This document shows positions 37,744 through 46,008 of a stretch of DNA of 64,000 nt, in pieces. The notes below the pieces were generated by a model. That model saw only the letters and a program-made list of their open reading frames with translations, made no database searches and had not been told where the DNA came from. Source of the DNA: Hellea sp. (GTDB lineage: Bacteria > Pseudomonadota > Alphaproteobacteria > Caulobacterales > Maricaulaceae); NCBI GenBank assembly GCA_028224375.1, contig JAOIVW010000003.1:62001-126000 (forward strand). The letters run 5' to 3'. Made by a program: the position numbers and the translations under genes. Position 1 is the first letter of the stretch, and the number at the start of each line of letters is the position of its first letter.

Positions 37744-39183
37744 ATGGCTATTACGCGCATTATTTTATGGTTGGGCAATACATGTGTCCTCTGCGCTGTC
37801 TTATTAGCCCTCACGGCCGTATCCGCGCTTGTTATGCTCGAAATTACGCCGGCTACTCAGCTGGCTGCCATTGCCGCCGCGACAGGCATTGTGGGCATCA
37901 TACTCATTGCGACTACATATAACACGCCTGCGCGAGAGACGAATGCAGACGCGCTTTTGTTTTTGCTTTTATTCTGGATGATTGTTCCTGTTATAGCCGC
38001 CATTCCCTATCTCGTATTAGGTGCATCTGATAGTGTAATATCGGCTTACTTTGAGGCGGTTTCGGCCTTTACGACAACCGGGGCCAGCACCTTAAATGCT
38101 GATGATCTGCCTAGATCTTTATTGCTGTGGCGTGCCTTATTGCAAGGTTTTGGCGGAGTCTGTGTTGCCACATTTGCGGTCGTTATACTCGCAGCACTGA
38201 ATCTTTCGGGCACCGGGATTCATCGGTCCTTACTCTTTACTCTTAAAAAAGGAGAGCTTTTCGAAAGGCTCATCGGAATAGGGCGAGTTATTGCGGGCAT
38301 CTATATTTTCTTAGCGGCCGTGTGTTTTATTGCGATGGACATTACGGGCACGCCAACATTTGAAGCTTTGACTTTATCGCTTAGTGCCATGAGCACAGGC
38401 GGATTAACACCGCGTAGCGGCCCGCTTGCCGCTTATGTAGGGCCCGTAAGCGCAACTATCCTAGGTATATTTTGTTTGCTCGCCGCCATGAACATCGCGA
38501 TTATTTGGGATGTGCTGCGGTTGAGGCGTCTGAGAAATTTTGTGACGTTACTCAAAAATTATGAGCATCGCGGATTATTTGTGATTACAACTTTGTTGTT
38601 ACTATTCGGCATTCTCTATGTCGGGGCGGGCCACGCCTTTACGGTTATCATAGAGAGCGTCTATTTCGTCAGCACGGCTGGTTTTGATTATAATGTTATT
38701 GGCTTAGAAATGTTGCCGCCCGTCATCCTTATCGCCGTGGCGCTGATTGGTGGCTCTGCACTGTCAACAGCAGGCGGCGTCAAAATCATTCGTATTCTTT
38801 TATTATTCCGGCATTTGGGCACGGATATGAGCCGCTTAACGCATCCGTCCCGCGTTGTGCCGGTCTCTTTCAAAGGTCAGCACATTCCGGACCGTGCCTT
38901 TCTATCAATATGGATGTATTTCTTTGGATATACATTATTCTTTGCCTTCGGGATTTTAATGCTTGGCGCAGCGGGGTTAGTGTTTGAAGATGCGGTTGTC
39001 GTTGGCGCGGCGTCTCTAAGTAATATGGGGCCCTTAGTGCCTTATGTTCTACCGGAAAGCGGATTTGTTTATGCAGATTTCACCAACCTTCAAATGTTTG
39101 TCTCCGCGCTTTTGATGTTGATTGGCCGCGTTGAAGTTTTGGCTGTCTTGATTTTGTTCACGCCGTCTTTCTGGAGGCGATGA
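37744..39183 (+). CDS. trkH: Trk potassium uptake membrane protein TrkH
   Basis: 479-aa polytopic K+ transporter subunit, with about ten or more hydrophobic segments in a repeated membrane-pore-membrane pattern. Selectivity-filter-type stretches are visible: FTTTGASTLN, AMSTGGLTPRSG, FVSTAGFDYN and SNMGPL. Its partner TrkA is encoded just upstream. Start ATG at 37744. A 139-bp spacer separates it from hfq. Confidence 0.94.
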   Translation: MAITRIILWLGNTCVLCAVLLALTAVSALVMLEITPATQLAAIAAATGIVGIILIATTYNTPARETNADALLFLLLFWMIVPVIAAIPYLVLGASDSVISAYFEAVSAFTTTGASTLNADDLPRSLLLWRALLQGFGGVCVATFAVVILAALNLSGTGIHRSLLFTLKKGELFERLIGIGRVIAGIYIFLAAVCFIAMDITGTPTFEALTLSLSAMSTGGLTPRSGPLAAYVGPVSATILGIFCLLAAMNIAIIWDVLRLRRLRNFVTLLKNYEHRGLFVITTLLLLFGILYVGAGHAFTVIIESVYFVSTAGFDYNVIGLEMLPPVILIAVALIGGSALSTAGGVKIIRILLLFRHLGTDMSRLTHPSRVVPVSFKGQHIPDRAFLSIWMYFFGYTLFFAFGILMLGAAGLVFEDAVVVGAASLSNMGPLVPYVLPESGFVYADFTNLQMFVSALLMLIGRVEVLAVLILFTPSFWRR

Positions 39184-39278
39184 ACATCAGCTTAGGTTAA
39201 TTTTCAAGAATATAATAGCGAAGCTCATTTAAAAGCTTGCGTGAACGGCTGTACAGTATCTATGTAAGCGGGTGGGTT

Positions 39279-39294
39279 GCGACGAACGAGTCGC
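39279..39294 (+). promoter_or_regulatory. Hairpin in the hfq leader
   Basis: GCGAC-GAACGA-GTCGC forms a 5-bp stem with a 6-nt loop 28 bp before the hfq ATG and is followed by an A-rich stretch (no T tract, so not a terminator on this strand). It might influence hfq translation, but the stem is short. Confidence 0.25.
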
Positions 39295-39322
39295 TTAAAA
39301 AAATAATAAAAAGGATAAAACC

Positions 39323-39568
39323 ATGCCTGTTGATAAAAAACAAAACCTTCAAGATACTTTCTTAAACTCAGTCAGAAAAACCAAAACGCCGCTGACAATA
39401 TTCCTTGTGAATGGTGTTAAGCTGCAGGGTGTTGTGACGTGGTTTGATAATTTTTGCGTATTGCTGCGCCGCGACGGTCAAATACAGCTTGTCTATAAAC
39501 ACGCAATCTCGACCATTATGCCGTCCGGACCCGTGTCCATGTTTGATGCGGAAAAAGATGAAGATTAG
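39323..39568 (+). CDS. hfq: RNA chaperone Hfq
   Basis: 81-aa Sm-like protein. Sm1 motif region [40 protein letters not shown], and Sm2 [10 protein letters not shown] are intact, with an acidic C-terminus. It forms a hexameric ring that binds small RNAs and mRNAs. AAGGA precedes the ATG. hflX lies 6 bp downstream; hfq-hflX is the conserved pairing. Confidence 0.97.
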   Translation: MPVDKKQNLQDTFLNSVRKTKTPLTIFLVNGVKLQGVVTWFDNFCVLLRRDGQIQLVYKHAISTIMPSGPVSMFDAEKDED

Positions 39569-39574
39569 CCGTTT

Positions 39575-40888
39575 ATGATTAAGCGCGATACGCCTGTTGA
39601 AAATGCGCTTGTTCTGCACCCTCGCTTCACGAATGTTCGTGCGAGTGATGCTGATTACGATCTAGAGGAAGCTGTCGGACTTGCTGAGGCCTTAGGTGTG
39701 AACACTAAGGCTTCGAGAATTGTGCCTATTCGCGACCTTAAGGTCTCAAACTTCTTTGGTAGCGGACAAATAGAAGAGATAGGCGCTGAATTAAAGGCCC
39801 ATGACGCCAGTGTGGTGATTGTCAACGGAGCTTTGTCTCCGGTGCAACAGCGTAATCTTGAGCGTATTTGGAAAGCCAAGGTCATCGACCGCACAGGTCT
39901 TATCCTTGAAATTTTCGGTCTCAGAGCTGCTACTAAGGAAGGCCAGCTGCAAGTTGAATTGGCGCGCCAAGGTTATGAGCGCTCACGTCTCGTGCGAACA
40001 TGGACCCATTTGGAGCGCCAACGCGGCGGCACGGGCGGCTTGGCCGGTCCTGGCGAAACTCAAATTGAAAGTGACCGCCGTGTTTTAAATGATAAAATGA
40101 CCAAGCTTAAGCGAGAGCTAGAGCAGGTTAGGCGCACACGCGGGCTGCAAAGACAAAAACGCAAGCGCGCCCCCGAACGGGTAGTTGCTTTAGTCGGCTA
40201 TACCAATGCCGGGAAGTCCACGCTGTTCAACCTAATGACTCAAGGCGGTGTGTTTGCCAAGGATATGCTCTTTGCCACATTGGATACGACCCACCGAATT
40301 TTAACGCTGCCCAGCGGTCAACCTGCTGTGTTGTCAGATACGGTTGGATTTATTTCAGATCTACCTACTGACTTGATTACAGCTTTCCGCGCGACCTTAG
40401 AAGAAGTGAAAGAAGCCGACTTACTTATCCATGTTCGCGATATTTCTGATCCGCTGACTGAACGCCGCCGCGAGGAAGTGATGCAAGTTTTGGATCAAAT
40501 CAAAGCAGGGCCAGAGCATAATCAAGATATTATCGAAGTGTGGAATAAAGTCGATTTGCTAGGCGACGTGCAAATGGATTCGATATCTGAGAGGGCTGAA
40601 GCTTCACAAGAGCTGGAAGATATGATTCCAGCCTTTCCCGTTAGCTGCCATAAAAAGACAGGGCTAGACGCGCTTCAACTCGGCATAGAGACAATGCTAA
40701 CGCGCGGTGATGAAATTATCAGCGTCGAAATTCCTCCTCAGAAATATGATGTCCGCGCGTGGCTTCACAAAAACGGTCACGTTATCAACGAGAAAACGCG
40801 CCGTAATGGTAATTGCGAGATGGATGTTCGCTTATCAGAATCAGATGCGGGAAAGTTGAGAGCAAGACACAGCGAAGTCGTGACTTAG
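39575..40888 (+). CDS. hflX: Ribosome-associated GTPase HflX
   Basis: 437-aa GTPase that splits stalled ribosomes in the characterised family. N-terminal HflX domain with FFGSGQIEEIG, LSPVQQRNLE, the RGGTGGLAGPGETQIESDRR block, then a coiled coil and the G domain: G1 GYTNAGKST, G3 DTVGFISDLP, G4 NKVDL. The C-terminal domain is present. Cotranscribed with hfq; its stop overlaps the stop of the convergent mazG gene. Confidence 0.95.
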   Translation: MIKRDTPVENALVLHPRFTNVRASDADYDLEEAVGLAEALGVNTKASRIVPIRDLKVSNFFGSGQIEEIGAELKAHDASVVIVNGALSPVQQRNLERIWKAKVIDRTGLILEIFGLRAATKEGQLQVELARQGYERSRLVRTWTHLERQRGGTGGLAGPGETQIESDRRVLNDKMTKLKRELEQVRRTRGLQRQKRKRAPERVVALVGYTNAGKSTLFNLMTQGGVFAKDMLFATLDTTHRILTLPSGQPAVLSDTVGFISDLPTDLITAFRATLEEVKEADLLIHVRDISDPLTERRREEVMQVLDQIKAGPEHNQDIIEVWNKVDLLGDVQMDSISERAEASQELEDMIPAFPVSCHKKTGLDALQLGIETMLTRGDEIISVEIPPQKYDVRAWLHKNGHVINEKTRRNGNCEMDVRLSESDAGKLRARHSEVVT

Positions 40889-41676
40889 ACTCTCTTTGCC
40901 GCCTGCCAAAGGCTCTCCATCTCTTCAAGGCCCATCTCCTTTATGTCTTTAGGGCCGGCTTTGGCTGCATCTTCAATGAACTTGAACCTACGTGTAAATT
41001 TAGAATTTGTGCGGCGCAAGGCAAGCTCTGGATCGACGTCGAGTTTTCGCGCGAGGTTCGTAACGGCAAATAACAAATCCCCAATCTCATCTTCTATGGC
41101 ATCTTGGTCTTTTGTCTCGGCGGCATCAGCAACCTCTTGAGCTTCCTCGACAATTTTATCCATAACGCCGTCAAGGTTTGGCCAATCAAATCCGACACGG
41201 GCGGCGCGTTTTTGTAATTTTGCCGCGCGCATTAATTCAGGCAAGGCGAGGGGGACATCGTCCAATAGGCTTTCATGTCCTTTGGCTTTGCGCTCCGCCG
41301 CTTTGGTTTCTTCCCATGAAACGGTTTGCTCTTTGGAGGTTCGTTTATCTGTGAACTCAAATACATGGGGGTGACGGTCCACCATTTTGCGGGTTAGGTC
41401 ATCACAGACATCATCAAAATTAAAACCTGCTACCTCGCTTGAAATTTTCGTCTGAAAAATGACCTGAAACAATAAGTCCCCTAGTTCCTCCCGCAGAGAG
41501 GTCATATCTTTTCGGTCGATGGCCTCTGAGACTTCATAGGCCTCTTCGATGGTGTAAGGCGCAATGGTTTCGAATGTTTGTTCAGCGTCCCATGGACAGC
41601 CTTCACGCAATCTGTCCATGAGCGTTTTAAGACGATCAATGGGGGTTGCGCCTAAAAAGGAAATGTCGGTCGTCAC
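40885..41676 (-). CDS. mazG: Nucleoside triphosphate pyrophosphohydrolase MazG
   Basis: 263-aa tandem-domain MazG. Both all-alpha NTP-PPase halves carry the metal-binding EExxE pattern: RLREGCPWDAEQTFETIAPY then EEAYEVSEAI and EELGDLLFQV in the first, IVEEAQEVADA and EDEIGDLLFA in the second. The enzyme hydrolyses NTPs to NMP and PPi and affects ppGpp levels in E. coli. The GTG at 41676 overlaps the ccmD stop (GTGA) and follows GGAG, which decides the start over an upstream in-frame codon. It is the last gene of the ccmABCD transcription unit; that placement is unusual and may just be fusion by position. Confidence 0.93.
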   Translation of the reverse strand: MTTDISFLGATPIDRLKTLMDRLREGCPWDAEQTFETIAPYTIEEAYEVSEAIDRKDMTSLREELGDLLFQVIFQTKISSEVAGFNFDDVCDDLTRKMVDRHPHVFEFTDKRTSKEQTVSWEETKAAERKAKGHESLLDDVPLALPELMRAAKLQKRAARVGFDWPNLDGVMDKIVEEAQEVADAAETKDQDAIEDEIGDLLFAVTNLARKLDVDPELALRRTNSKFTRRFKFIEDAAKAGPKDIKEMGLEEMESLWQAAKRV

Positions 41677-41780
41677 TGTTTCGGACTCCGCAGGGCCCGC
41701 ACAACAAGAGCACCCAAAACGAAAGCGCTGATGCCGTAACAGCTCCAAATGTAGATTGCGTTTTTACCGAAATCGAGCAT
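41673..41780 (-). CDS. ccmD: Heme exporter protein CcmD (35 aa)
   Basis: Short reading frame encoding MLDFGKNAIYIWSCYGISA followed by a hydrophobic helix (FVLGALVVRAL) and a basic tail, matching CcmD (single membrane helix, N-terminal Tyr/Trp segment, basic C-terminus). CcmD assists release of holo-CcmE from the CcmABC complex. It starts within the ccmC stop (TGATG) and its own stop overlaps the mazG GTG. Confidence 0.9.
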   Translation of the reverse strand: MLDFGKNAIYIWSCYGISAFVLGALVVRALRSPKQ

Positions 41781-42520
41781 CAGATATCCTCAATAATAAC
41801 TTTGGCGGCGGGTATCTGATGGCTACGGGATTTGCGGCTCTTTACAATATCAGCTTCAATACCCCGCATGGATAGCCACGCAAAAAGAAAACTATAGGCG
41901 GCGACCATCATCAAAAGTGGCCATAAAATTTCAGGCGGCATTCCCGGCGCTCCCGGCGTGGATATACTGGCAGGTTGATGGAGCGTATTCCACCAATCGA
42001 CTGAGAACTTTATAATCGGAATATTCACGAACCCCACCATTGCTAAAATAGCAGCGAGACGTGCAGCCCGCTTACGTTCTGGAATGATCTGCCAAAGGGC
42101 AAGATAACTCATATAGATAAATAGCAATATCAGCACCGAGGTCATACGGCCATCCCATTGCCACCACGTTCCCCAAGCGGGTTTTCCCCAAAGACTGCCT
42201 GTGACCAGAGCCAAGAAGGTGAAAGCCGTGCCTGGAACAGCAAAGCTCTTAGCCGCACTATCAGCCAAAGGGTGACGCCATATAAAGCTAACTGCGCTAG
42301 CAACCGTCAGAGCCGTGTAAGCCATCATAGCGCTCCATGCGGCTGGCACGTGCACATACATCATGCGAACGGATTGGCCGTGCTCTATGGCTGGCGGGCT
42401 TTTTATTAGGGCCAGATATAATCCCCATATCGTCGTTATAAGCGCCAAGCCGCCAAAGACAGGTGTTGCGACTTTGGAAAACTTCAAGAAGCGAACAGGA
42501 TTTGCGAGATAATTTATCAT
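41780..42520 (-). CDS. ccmC: Heme exporter protein CcmC
   Basis: 246-aa six-helix membrane protein carrying the WWD domain WGTWWQWDGRMTS that binds heme at the periplasmic face, with conserved His residues in the flanking loops (MYVHVPAAWSAM before, HQPASI after). With CcmABD it loads heme onto CcmE. It follows ccmB after a 3-bp gap. The operon continues into ccmD. Confidence 0.95.
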   Translation of the reverse strand: MINYLANPVRFLKFSKVATPVFGGLALITTIWGLYLALIKSPPAIEHGQSVRMMYVHVPAAWSAMMAYTALTVASAVSFIWRHPLADSAAKSFAVPGTAFTFLALVTGSLWGKPAWGTWWQWDGRMTSVLILLFIYMSYLALWQIIPERKRAARLAAILAMVGFVNIPIIKFSVDWWNTLHQPASISTPGAPGMPPEILWPLLMMVAAYSFLFAWLSMRGIEADIVKSRKSRSHQIPAAKVIIEDI

Positions 42521-42523
42521 GTC

Positions 42524-43183
42524 CTATTCCAAATGAGCATTAAGGGCGGCTGCCGCTGCGGGGAGGCCTACCGCAATTGCTATAAAACTTAAACCGACAA
42601 GTATACGAAATTCTAGCGCAACTAGGCCATGTATAGAATATCCTTCAATCGCTTCGATACCAAATATCAAAAGTGGAATAAGGAAAGGCGTTGTTATCAG
42701 TACTATTAGGAAACCACCTCCGCGACGCCCCGCTAATATGGCGCTAGATAATACGCCGTAAATCGCCAAAGCGGGAGAGGCTAAGATTAGTGACAGCACA
42801 GTCGCCATGACAGTTTGTGAGGACATGTCAAAAACAAGGGCGGCTAAGGGCGTAGCTATAATTAGAGGGAGAATTGATAGTAGGGTAAAGCTGATGGCTT
42901 TTGCGGTGCATAGGATAAGTCCTCCAGCGCCTGAAAGTTTTAACTGGGCCAGATTTCCGTCACGATAATCCTCTTGGAAAATGGAGTGAAATGAGAGCAT
43001 GGCTGAAAAAATAACTGCCAGCCATATCAGAGCCGGGGCAAGGGGGCGCATCACATTGAGCGACCCGCCGAGAGCTATGGCGCTAAGGGCAATAAAGACG
43101 GCAAAGAAAAACAATCCATATAGCCACGCCCCGCCCGACCTTAGCGCTAGGACTAAATCGCGTTTTATAAGAGGCGCAATCAT
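42524..43183 (-). CDS. ccmB: Heme exporter protein CcmB
   Basis: 219-aa integral membrane protein with six predicted helices, starting with MIAPLIKRDLVLALRSGGAW and including FHSIFQEDYRDGNLAQLKLS, the CcmB-family signature region. It is the membrane partner of the ATPase CcmA. The start overlaps the ccmA stop by 4 bp. No F, G or H genes of the system are present in this window. Confidence 0.93.
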   Translation of the reverse strand: MIAPLIKRDLVLALRSGGAWLYGLFFFAVFIALSAIALGGSLNVMRPLAPALIWLAVIFSAMLSFHSIFQEDYRDGNLAQLKLSGAGGLILCTAKAISFTLLSILPLIIATPLAALVFDMSSQTVMATVLSLILASPALAIYGVLSSAILAGRRGGGFLIVLITTPFLIPLLIFGIEAIEGYSIHGLVALEFRILVGLSFIAIAVGLPAAAAALNAHLE

Positions 43184-43821
43184 GCAGCGACCTCTAAGGT
43201 CAGCCTGCGGGTTTGCGTGCTAAGTTTGCGGGATGTATCATGAGACGCAATGATGGCGATACCGCCGCGCTCGATATGTTGAGCGATTAGGCGGTCTATG
43301 AGTTGCACGCCGCTATTATCCATCGCCGCGCCAGGCTCATCCATAATCCAAATCGGTTTTTGACTGATGATAAGTTTCGCGAGTGCCAATCTGCGGCGTT
43401 GTCCCGCCGACAAATTTTGCGTTGTTATATCGGCCTGCTCAGATAAACCCACATAATCCAAAGCCTCCGTGACCAAGGACATCGTTCCATACAGCCCTGC
43501 CCAAAATTTAAGGTCCTCCTTGGTCGTCAGCAAAGCTTTGGCAAAGCTCTTATGAGGTTGATACGCGATGAGTTTTTCGGGCCGAACAGGTGTACTGCCC
43601 TCCATCCAACTGACGCGGCCAGTATCTGGTCGACGCAGCCCAGCTAAAGCCTCTAAAAATGTTGTCTTACCAATGCCGTTATTGCCTTGGGTCCATAAAA
43701 CGTCGCCCTGATTTATGGTTATAGACAGCCCGCTGATCAATGACCTGTCACCGCGAGAGAGACTTATTCCGGCAACCTCAAGACTGGCCGATTTTTTTAC
43801 GGGCGGGAATAGGATGTTCAT
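43180..43821 (-). CDS. ccmA: Cytochrome c biogenesis ATPase CcmA
   Basis: 213-aa ABC ATPase: Walker A TQGNNGIGKTTFLEAL, signature LSAGQRRRLALAKLI and Walker B IWIMDEPGAAMD, followed by the H loop ASHDTS. It powers the heme-handling complex CcmABCD. It is divergent from ccmE with a 92-bp intergenic region that must hold both promoters. First gene of the ccmABCD-mazG unit. Confidence 0.94.
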   Translation of the reverse strand: MNILFPPVKKSASLEVAGISLSRGDRSLISGLSITINQGDVLWTQGNNGIGKTTFLEALAGLRRPDTGRVSWMEGSTPVRPEKLIAYQPHKSFAKALLTTKEDLKFWAGLYGTMSLVTEALDYVGLSEQADITTQNLSAGQRRRLALAKLIISQKPIWIMDEPGAAMDNSGVQLIDRLIAQHIERGGIAIIASHDTSRKLSTQTRRLTLEVAA

Positions 43822-43913
43822 CTCGCGGCTTATCCTGTGACTGCGACAGCGTTATGCCTTGCACTTTAGCTTATGTCACCCATATTACGCGCGACAGATT
43901 AAACGGACACTTT

Positions 43914-44342
43914 ATGACACCTCCGCATCAAAAACACCGAATAGGGCTTATCGTTCTCTTCGGAAGCCTCTTGGCCATAGGTGTTGCGCTGCTTTTATCG
44001 GCTCTGCAGGAAAATACGCAATTCTTCTACAATCCCAGCGATGTCGTTGCCGAAAGCTTTTCACCTGACTCCGCCACTTTCAGAATTGGCGGCCTTGTTG
44101 AGGACGGCACGGTAATTAAAGACGGTAAGCTAAAAACCACATTTCAGATAAAAGATTTTGAACGGGATATGCGCGCGCCCATGACCGTCAGCTATGTAGG
44201 TGTTCTGCCGGATTTGTTCAGGGAAGGACAGGGCGTTGTCGTGACAGGTTTTTTGACATCGCCGACCGCTTTTGAAGCTACAGAAGTTTTGGCGAAACAT
44301 GATGAGAATTACAAACCTGATATCAACTATCAAACGAAGTAA
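43914..44342 (+). CDS. ccmE: Heme chaperone CcmE
   Basis: 142-aa periplasmic heme chaperone with one N-terminal membrane anchor (residues 9-31). The heme-binding motif is LAKHDENY: His129 for covalent heme and Tyr133. The start at 43914 sets MTPPHQKHRIG at the N-terminus; the longer in-frame reading would run into ccmA. Here ccmE stands divergent from ccmABCD rather than within it. It is convergent with the amidohydrolase gene across a 277-bp spacer. Confidence 0.95.
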   Translation: MTPPHQKHRIGLIVLFGSLLAIGVALLLSALQENTQFFYNPSDVVAESFSPDSATFRIGGLVEDGTVIKDGKLKTTFQIKDFERDMRAPMTVSYVGVLPDLFREGQGVVVTGFLTSPTAFEATEVLAKHDENYKPDINYQTK

Positions 44343-44619
44343 ATTTTAGATGGTTTTGAAAGAACATGTAGATGAACGGCTTAGCTGATGTGGGACAACC
44401 TTACCGTTCATCTGCCTATCAGTGATAGGAACTCCATGAAGTATTAACATGACGGTATTAATTGAAAATTCAATGAAAAACTTCATATTTAGTTAGCTAA
44501 TTTGCATTTTTTCTCTGAAATGCACTTTGGACATCACATATATCCATCTGAAATTGTATTTAAATAGCTTTTGCGTTGGGTGACATTATTATGTAGCCAA
44601 AGCTAGTTTAGTTAAGCGT
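44343..44619. other. Structured, AT-rich intergenic spacer between convergent genes
   Basis: 277 bp between the ends of ccmE and the amidohydrolase gene; no protein-coding frame of note. Visible structure: a 10-bp inverted repeat AGATGAACGG (44370-44379) with CCGTTCATCT (44404-44413); a 15-bp palindrome CCTATCA-G-TGATAGG (44415-44429); a 7-bp stem TGCATTT/AAATGCA with an 8-nt loop (44503-44524); and TTAGCTAA. It is clearly more AT-rich than its flanks. It could host a small RNA or be decayed foreign DNA. Confidence 0.5.
44415..44429. promoter_or_regulatory. Palindrome resembling a tet-type operator
   Basis: CCTATCAGTGATAGG is a perfect palindrome around one centre base and shares the 13-bp core CTATCAGTGATAG with the tet operator. 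No TetR-family gene lies in the window, and the site lies between two gene ends, so its function is uncertain. Confidence 0.4.
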
Positions 44620-45918
44620 CTAATTCGAGTCAGTTTTAAAGACCTCACCGTTCTTCATGACAAAATCCACATCTTCCAATTGGGCAATTTCCTGCAGCGG
44701 GTCACCTGACACGGCAATGATATCTGCCATTTTCCCGCTCTCAAGAGACCCGATACTTTCCTCCAAACCAAAGAGTTGTGCATTCTCAATTGTCGAGGCC
44801 TGGATAGCCTGCAAAGGTGTCATGCCCCATTTTACCATAAAAGCAAATTGCTTGCCGTTATCACCGTGAGGATAAACACCGGCATCAGTGCCAAAGGCCA
44901 TTTTGGCTCCCGCTTTGACGGCAGCTTTAAAACGTTCGCGCTGTTTACGTCCAACTGTGCGTTCCTTTTCCAAGCTCTCTTGCAAAATGCCCGCCGCTTC
45001 ACCTTCTGACAGAATATAATCCGAGACATAAACATCCATCGACAGATAAGTCCCATTGGCCTTCGCGGCCGAAATACCTGCATCCGAGATGAAACTGCTA
45101 TGCTCAACAGAGTCGACGCCGGCTTTGATGGCCGTGTCTATGCCTTCTTCGCCGTGGGCGTGGACGGCTACTTTAAGGCCCAATTGATGAGCTTCATCGA
45201 CGATGGCTTTCATTTCCTCAAAGCTAAATTGCTGCGCGCCGACCTTGGTGCCTTTGGAGAGTACGCCGCCTGTGCCGCAAAACTTTATAACTTTCGCGCC
45301 AAATTTCTTATTCTCACGCACTTTAGCCCGAACAGCCCACGGCCCATCGGCTACGCCTCCAGCCGTTTTACGGTTTTCATAGGGTAGCAGGTTATTATCG
45401 CAATGCCCGCCCGTGATACCAATGGACCGCCCTGCAGGGATGATACGCGGGCCAGGCACATCGCCGTCTTCTATAGCTTCCATCAAATCGACATCGGCAA
45501 AACCCGGCGCTCCTACGTTTCGAACGGTTGTAAAGCCAGCCATTAGGGTCCGTTTTGCATTGCGCACACCTGTTATGGCCGCGCGAGGCGTAGAGCGTGT
45601 TAGGCGTTTATAGCCATGAACATGCGCATCTCCTGTCAGGTGAACATGAGAGTCAGATAATCCGGGCAAAACATACATGTCGGACAAATCGATAAACTCA
45701 ACGTCCTCAGGCTCCATATCTTCCATATCGCTCAAGGTCACCACATCGCGGATGATATTATCATCAATAATGATAAATCGATCTTTCAGAATTTCTCCGC
45801 TTTCAACATCCAGCATATGTCCTGCATGTATGACTGTGGTTTTTTCAGCAGCATCATCAGCAAAGCTTGATGTCGCGATAAAAAGGCTCATCAGGCCGAG
45901 AAGGGCAATCTTGCGCAT
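44620..45918 (-). CDS. Exported amidohydrolase (Xaa-Pro dipeptidase/imidazolonepropionase-like)
   Basis: 432-aa metal-dependent amidohydrolase with an N-terminal signal peptide (to about SSFADD, cleaved near residue 20), so periplasmic. Family motifs: PGLSDSHVHLTGD (metal HxH), KVAVHAHGEEGI, DSVEHSSFISDAG, FGTDAGVYPHG (Asp) and the closing SGKMADIIAVSGDPL. Such proteins hydrolyse proline dipeptides or related cyclic amides; the substrate is not determined. The ATG at 45918 follows AGGA; a TTG at 45924 is the alternative. Divergent from the crt operon with 90 bp between starts. Confidence 0.9.
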   Translation of the reverse strand: MRKIALLGLMSLFIATSSFADDAAEKTTVIHAGHMLDVESGEILKDRFIIIDDNIIRDVVTLSDMEDMEPEDVEFIDLSDMYVLPGLSDSHVHLTGDAHVHGYKRLTRSTPRAAITGVRNAKRTLMAGFTTVRNVGAPGFADVDLMEAIEDGDVPGPRIIPAGRSIGITGGHCDNNLLPYENRKTAGGVADGPWAVRAKVRENKKFGAKVIKFCGTGGVLSKGTKVGAQQFSFEEMKAIVDEAHQLGLKVAVHAHGEEGIDTAIKAGVDSVEHSSFISDAGISAAKANGTYLSMDVYVSDYILSEGEAAGILQESLEKERTVGRKQRERFKAAVKAGAKMAFGTDAGVYPHGDNGKQFAFMVKWGMTPLQAIQASTIENAQLFGLEESIGSLESGKMADIIAVSGDPLQEIAQLEDVDFVMKNGEVFKTDSN

Positions 45919-46008
45919 GGTCAATTCCTATTTAGTTGTCTACAGGGTTTAAGCCCGCCCTTTCAGGAGGGCAAACAGATTCGCCAAATAGGGTTAAACC
46001 GCCAAAGA

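Noticed and set aside
44372-44425. 17-codon frame after ccmE starting at an ATG in the spacer
   Set aside because: No SD, very short, and it coincides with inverted repeats that explain the sequence better.
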